A stretch of DNA of 29,815 nucleotides, from assembly GCA_009602725.1 (NCBI GenBank), contig WELB01000038.1, forward strand, positions 607,604 through 637,418. The letters are read 5' to 3'. The position numbers and the translations under genes were made by a program. Positions 27,147-29,815 of the stretch are shown here, one piece after another. Below the pieces are notes generated by a model, which searched no databases, was not told where the DNA came from, and was given only the letters and a program-made list of their open reading frames with translations. Numbering within the stretch: position 1 is the first letter of the stretch; each line of letters begins with the position of its first letter. Source of the stretch: Spirogloea muscicola. Lineage: Eukaryota > Streptophyta > Zygnematophyceae > Spirogloeales > Spirogloeaceae.

Positions 27147-28300
27147 GTGCATGCAACCGCAGACAAGGGATGCAATTCTTATCTGCTACTCCAGGCTTCC
27201 ATTATTCATCTGCCCTCTCGTCCATTCAGGCCCTGCAGCTCAGGGCTGCGAAGCCTGAACGAGCAGCTGTCAATCTCTCTAACCGGTGTTTATTTTTGCT
27301 TATATCTTGCCATTCATTGATGTGGTAATTGGTACCACTTGAACAAATTTGTCCTCGCTGCGCTTGCCTAGCACGTCATCAAGCTTGCCATCTGACAAGG
27401 TGCTGTTTCAGGTTTGTCCTTGGCTGAATCATGTAGTTGCTGCTTGCCCTTGTAGATGTACTCATGCGGCGGTGCTTACATTTATTTGGGGCAATAGTCG
27501 TCTTTGCCCAAGCCATGAGCGTGACATGCATACTACAGAGAGTTGGAAGCCAAGTTGCTGCCTCTGCCGCTGTTACGCGAAGCCATGACTGATGCACTAG
27601 GTTCACGCCCTGTCAGCATCTCTGTGATGTATTGAGTGGATCCTGCCCGGCTATAATTCTAGCCGGGGAGGCGTCAGTCTGACACCTCGGGTCAAGGGCC
27701 CAAAGAAGCATCGGTAACAACAGATCATGACAAGAGAGAGAGGATGGTCAATGTCAATGCAACGTCCGCCGAGGAGTAGTAGGACTCAGATGATATCATC
27801 GGAGAACCAGACCATATCAATAGGGCAGCATCACTGGAATGGATCTGTGTATGACCACAGTAGAAGTCGTCAGGACGCTGTTTGACTTTGGCATCCATGC
27901 AGATGTGTCATTTGCAGCTCAAGAGCTTGCTTGGGTTGCTCTGAGACGGACAATGCTGTCCAGTATGCTGGACAGAGGCATGCGAGAAAGTAGAGTTGTG
28001 ATCGAGCTTGTAGGAAGGTCTGGAGCAGCTAAGCTTCCTTGTGAGCTGTGGTTGTACACTGCATTTCCTGAATAACAGGCACAAAGTTGCATGTCACATG
28101 GAGCTCGCTGGAGGCCCGTCATCCACAGAGCCCTCTTCCTTGCTGGCTTGTTCTCGGTTGGGTCGAGAGGCTGCTGGCAAGCCGGGATGGACACAGAGGC
28201 TCGGCAGATGGAAAGTGCTCTCATACGGAGGGCACGTTTATGTGGCAAGAAAAGTCGTGGAGCCAGGGGGTGAGGGCCACAGCGAGCAGAGGGAGTTGAG
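27147..28300. other. Region downstream of PMM, no gene recognised
   Basis: Moderate GC, no transposon motif seen. An 8-bp perfect hairpin, CCCGGCTA-TAATTC-TAGCCGGG, lies at 27646-27667. The plus frame 27839-28075 (78 codons, SFAAQELAWVALRRTMLSSM and VIELVGRSGAAKLPCELWLY) is the only one with ordinary protein-like composition; I do not recognise it. No AATAAA or TGTAA polyadenylation signal stands out soon after the PMM stop. Confidence 0.4.
27839..28075 (+). CDS. Unrecognised short open frame
   Basis: 78 codons with balanced composition, ending before a TAA at 28073-28075. It could be the last exon of an unknown gene or a chance frame. There is no motif and no support from neighbours. Confidence 0.2.
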   Translation: MDLCMTTVEVVRTLFDFGIHADVSFAAQELAWVALRRTMLSSMLDRGMRESRVVIELVGRSGAAKLPCELWLYTAFPE

Positions 28301-28309
28301 GGAAGAGTG

Positions 28310-28375
28310 AACGACTGTTCCAGTAGAGGGCGGTGGCTGTGATTGGCCAGCCCAGATACAAGGGAAAAGAAAGTT
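28310..28375 (-). repeat. LINE-tail hairpin unit, inverted
   Basis: On the minus strand it reads CTGGGCTGGCCAATCACAGC and CGCCCTCTACTGGAACAG, matching units at 29237-29275 and 29315-29353. The hairpin arms are at 28335-28353. Confidence 0.65.
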
Positions 28376-28499
28376 CATCTGAAGAGGCTGAGGCGGGGGG
28401 GGTGGCGGGCTCGAGCCCACAACATGAGACGACGGGCACAGAAGGTGAGGCTGTGTGAATAAGCGACCAATGCCTTCGATGATAACCCCTACAAATCAC

Positions 28500-28816
28500 A
28501 CCCTACAGGTGATGCCGTGGTTGTCTGCCACGCCAGCAAGGTTGAAGGCTCGCGGTCCTCGAGGGCTGGTGCTAGGTGTCACAGTCCATGCAAAGTAGAG
28601 GTCGCGCATGCAGCAATCTTGTCGGACGTCGTGGACCGGAGCCCACCAGAAGAGTGCCAAAGCTCATTGGAGTTGAGCAGGGCATGGAGAGGCTGCGGCC
28701 TAGCCCAAGCCAACGGGTGGTACCTCTCGTCTTAATACACTCTCTTTTCTCGTCCAAACATCTAGATTGGCCTCTCGAAGCCGCCGGCGACTTTCGGAAA
28801 GCGCTCCTTCTCCATT
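28500..28816. other. No gene recognised
   Basis: Short frames only on both strands; no motif or repeat seen besides its position between inverted and forward tail repeats. Confidence 0.4.
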
Positions 28817-29104
28817 CTGCCCTGGCTGCCTAGCCCGTGGCTCCGTCATGAACACCTGTATGCATCTGGCTGGCTTTCACAGCCGCTCTTTAAATATCAG
28901 CAGCCGCTTTCCATACTCTCTATCTTCACCTCAGGACTAGGGGATATTGAGCACCCAGTGGCTACTTAAGTCGCTGTGTGCTTCACCTGAGTGCTGTGTG
29001 CTTTTGACGTCTTTCCGCCCTCTAGCTTTCTCGACCTGCACTTACTGACTAGAGGCTACTGAGAGCCTACTTGCTGACGTCTTAGCGGTTCGTATCTTGC
29101 TTCT
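28817..29104 (+). repeat. LINE-tail repeat with LLTRGY peptide end
   Basis: 28817-28910 is the second copy of the 15623-15718 repeat. 29030-29058 again encodes LDLHLLTRGY-stop followed by the GAGAGCCT...GTCTTAGCG tail start shared with 24428 onward. The coding part before it is lost. Confidence 0.65.
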
Positions 29105-29360
29105 TTGCGCCATCCGGCCTTTTCAGACCTTGTCCATGCCTTTGGGCTGACCTCTCACAGCCACCGCTGTCCATTTTGGAAGCGTTATCCCGTTAGCGTT
29201 GTTCTGGCCCCTTCGACCTTTGTTCGCTCCTTTCCTGGGCTGGGCCACTCACAGCCATTGCCCTCTACTGGAAGAGTTTCTCTGTGGACTGCTTCTTTTG
29301 TTCATTCTTTTCCTGGGCTGGCCAATGACAGCCATCGCCCTCTATTGGAAGAGTCTTCAT
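29105..29360 (+). repeat. Three-unit array of tail hairpins
   Basis: Three consecutive units of roughly 80-90 bp, each with TTGTCCAT or TTTGTTC(A/G) followed by TTTxxTGGGCTG...CAGCCA and then CCCTCTAxTGGAAGAG or a variant. Arms lie at 29145-29162, 29237-29256 and 29315-29333. Confidence 0.7.
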
Positions 29361-29499
29361 TCTATTATTGGTTGTCATTCCCCCTGTCTTCACGGGCAGC
29401 GACGGCCTGAGTACGAGCGAGGTTCTGTCCCTTCGGCCACCCAACTCTTGGCGGCCGCGGCACCACCGGCCCTCCTCCCCCCCCCCGCCATCCCCCCTG

Positions 29500-29815
29500 G
29501 TCTCTGCCTGAACAATGTATTGGCTTGAATTGGCCTCCCTTTCAATTCATGCGCCCCGCGCGCCTTCTCTCTCTCTCTCTCCTGCCATTGCTGCTTCCTC
29601 AACCTCCTCCAGCAGCTCCACAAGCGGTACAGGTCGAGTCGTCATGGCCCCCGTCAGCACAGCTCCCCCCGCTCTGTGGCACCTCCGGCCCTCCTAGTAT
29701 AGGGCGTCTTTTCATGTAGCCACATTCTTTGCGCTGCATTCTTTGCACTTTCTGCATTTTCTGCCTGAACAATGTAATGGCTTGAATTGGCCTCGCTTTA
29801 ATTTCATGCGCACCG
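29500..29815 (+). repeat. Two copies of the dispersed GAACAATGTATTGG block
   Basis: 29503-29580 and 29761-29815 (cut by the window end) both begin CTGCCTGAACAATGTA, then GGCTTGAATTGGCCTC, then ATTCATGCGC-type sequence. Other copies: 17081-17147 and 24311-24385. The first is followed by a CT-rich run (29567-29582). No gene is seen between the copies. Confidence 0.75.

Noticed and set aside
27147-27400. Green-algal TGTAA polyadenylation signal for PMM
   Set aside because: No TGTAA or AATAAA found in a suitable place, so the signal and the chlorophyte hint are both unsupported.
28385-28480. tRNA or tRNA-derived SINE on the minus strand
   Set aside because: A GGGCTCGAGCCC palindrome resembles a T-arm, but no matching acceptor, D or anticodon arms could be folded.
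1-29815. CRISPR array, prokaryotic operon or phage system
   Set aside because: The repeats are LTRs, tandem LTR units and LINE tails; spliced gene and retroelements show eukaryotic nuclear DNA.

Overview
The window is eukaryotic nuclear DNA, most likely from the green lineage (a streptophyte alga or other early-diverging plant). The evidence is one intact intron-rich gene whose product reads like a land-plant phosphomannomutase, set among Ty3/gypsy chromoviruses with a chromodomain behind the integrase and an initiator-Met-tRNA primer site. The species cannot be fixed from sequence alone. There are no bacterial operons, CRISPR arrays, rRNA or convincing tRNA genes.

Layout. Bases 1-500 hold the C-terminal end of an R2-like LINE protein (LINE copy L1) with its 3' tail. 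703-3356 is the 3' half of minus-strand chromovirus A. 3357-9916 is a second, almost complete minus-strand chromovirus B that landed in the RT of A: 3' LTR, chromodomain, integrase, RNase H, RT, protease, zinc knuckle, gag, PBS, then a 5' LTR cut off at 9916. 9917-10482 is a patchwork of LTR pieces. 10483-13671 is a 5'-truncated plus-strand chromovirus C with its 3' LTR, itself split by a probable foreign solo LTR. 13700-15720 is LINE copy L2, interrupted by solo LTR D (14423-15316). 16032-16800 is an RT scrap. 16960-17320 is LINE-tail repeat. 17813-20540 is minus-strand LINE copy L3, split by solo LTR F, which is in turn split by solo LTR E; both have perfect 5-bp target duplications. 20548-21494 holds an RT scrap and LTR pieces. 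21495-23748 is a broken minus-strand chromovirus G with about 1.1 kb of unexplained DNA inside. 23830-24285 is LINE copy L4. 24302-24560 is LINE tail directly in front of the host gene.

The one host gene is a phosphomannomutase (PMM, 24687-27146, plus strand). Eleven GT-AG exons join without a frame error into 247 codons plus stop. The enzyme converts mannose-6-phosphate to mannose-1-phosphate, the entry to GDP-mannose, glycosylation, GPI anchors and, in plants, ascorbate. Bases 27147-28300 are unrecognised, and 28310-29815 is again LINE-tail repeat with a short array of hairpin units.

The strongest unusual signals are the doubly nested solo LTRs with exact target duplications; a solo LTR inside a LINE ORF whose removal brings the frame back; and a recurring GGGCTGG/CCAGCC stem-loop in the LINE 3' tails, with a peptide end LL(S/T)RGY conserved in several copies, suggesting an R2-like family with a structured 3' end. 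All identities and junctions were judged by eye; no alignments or searches were run.
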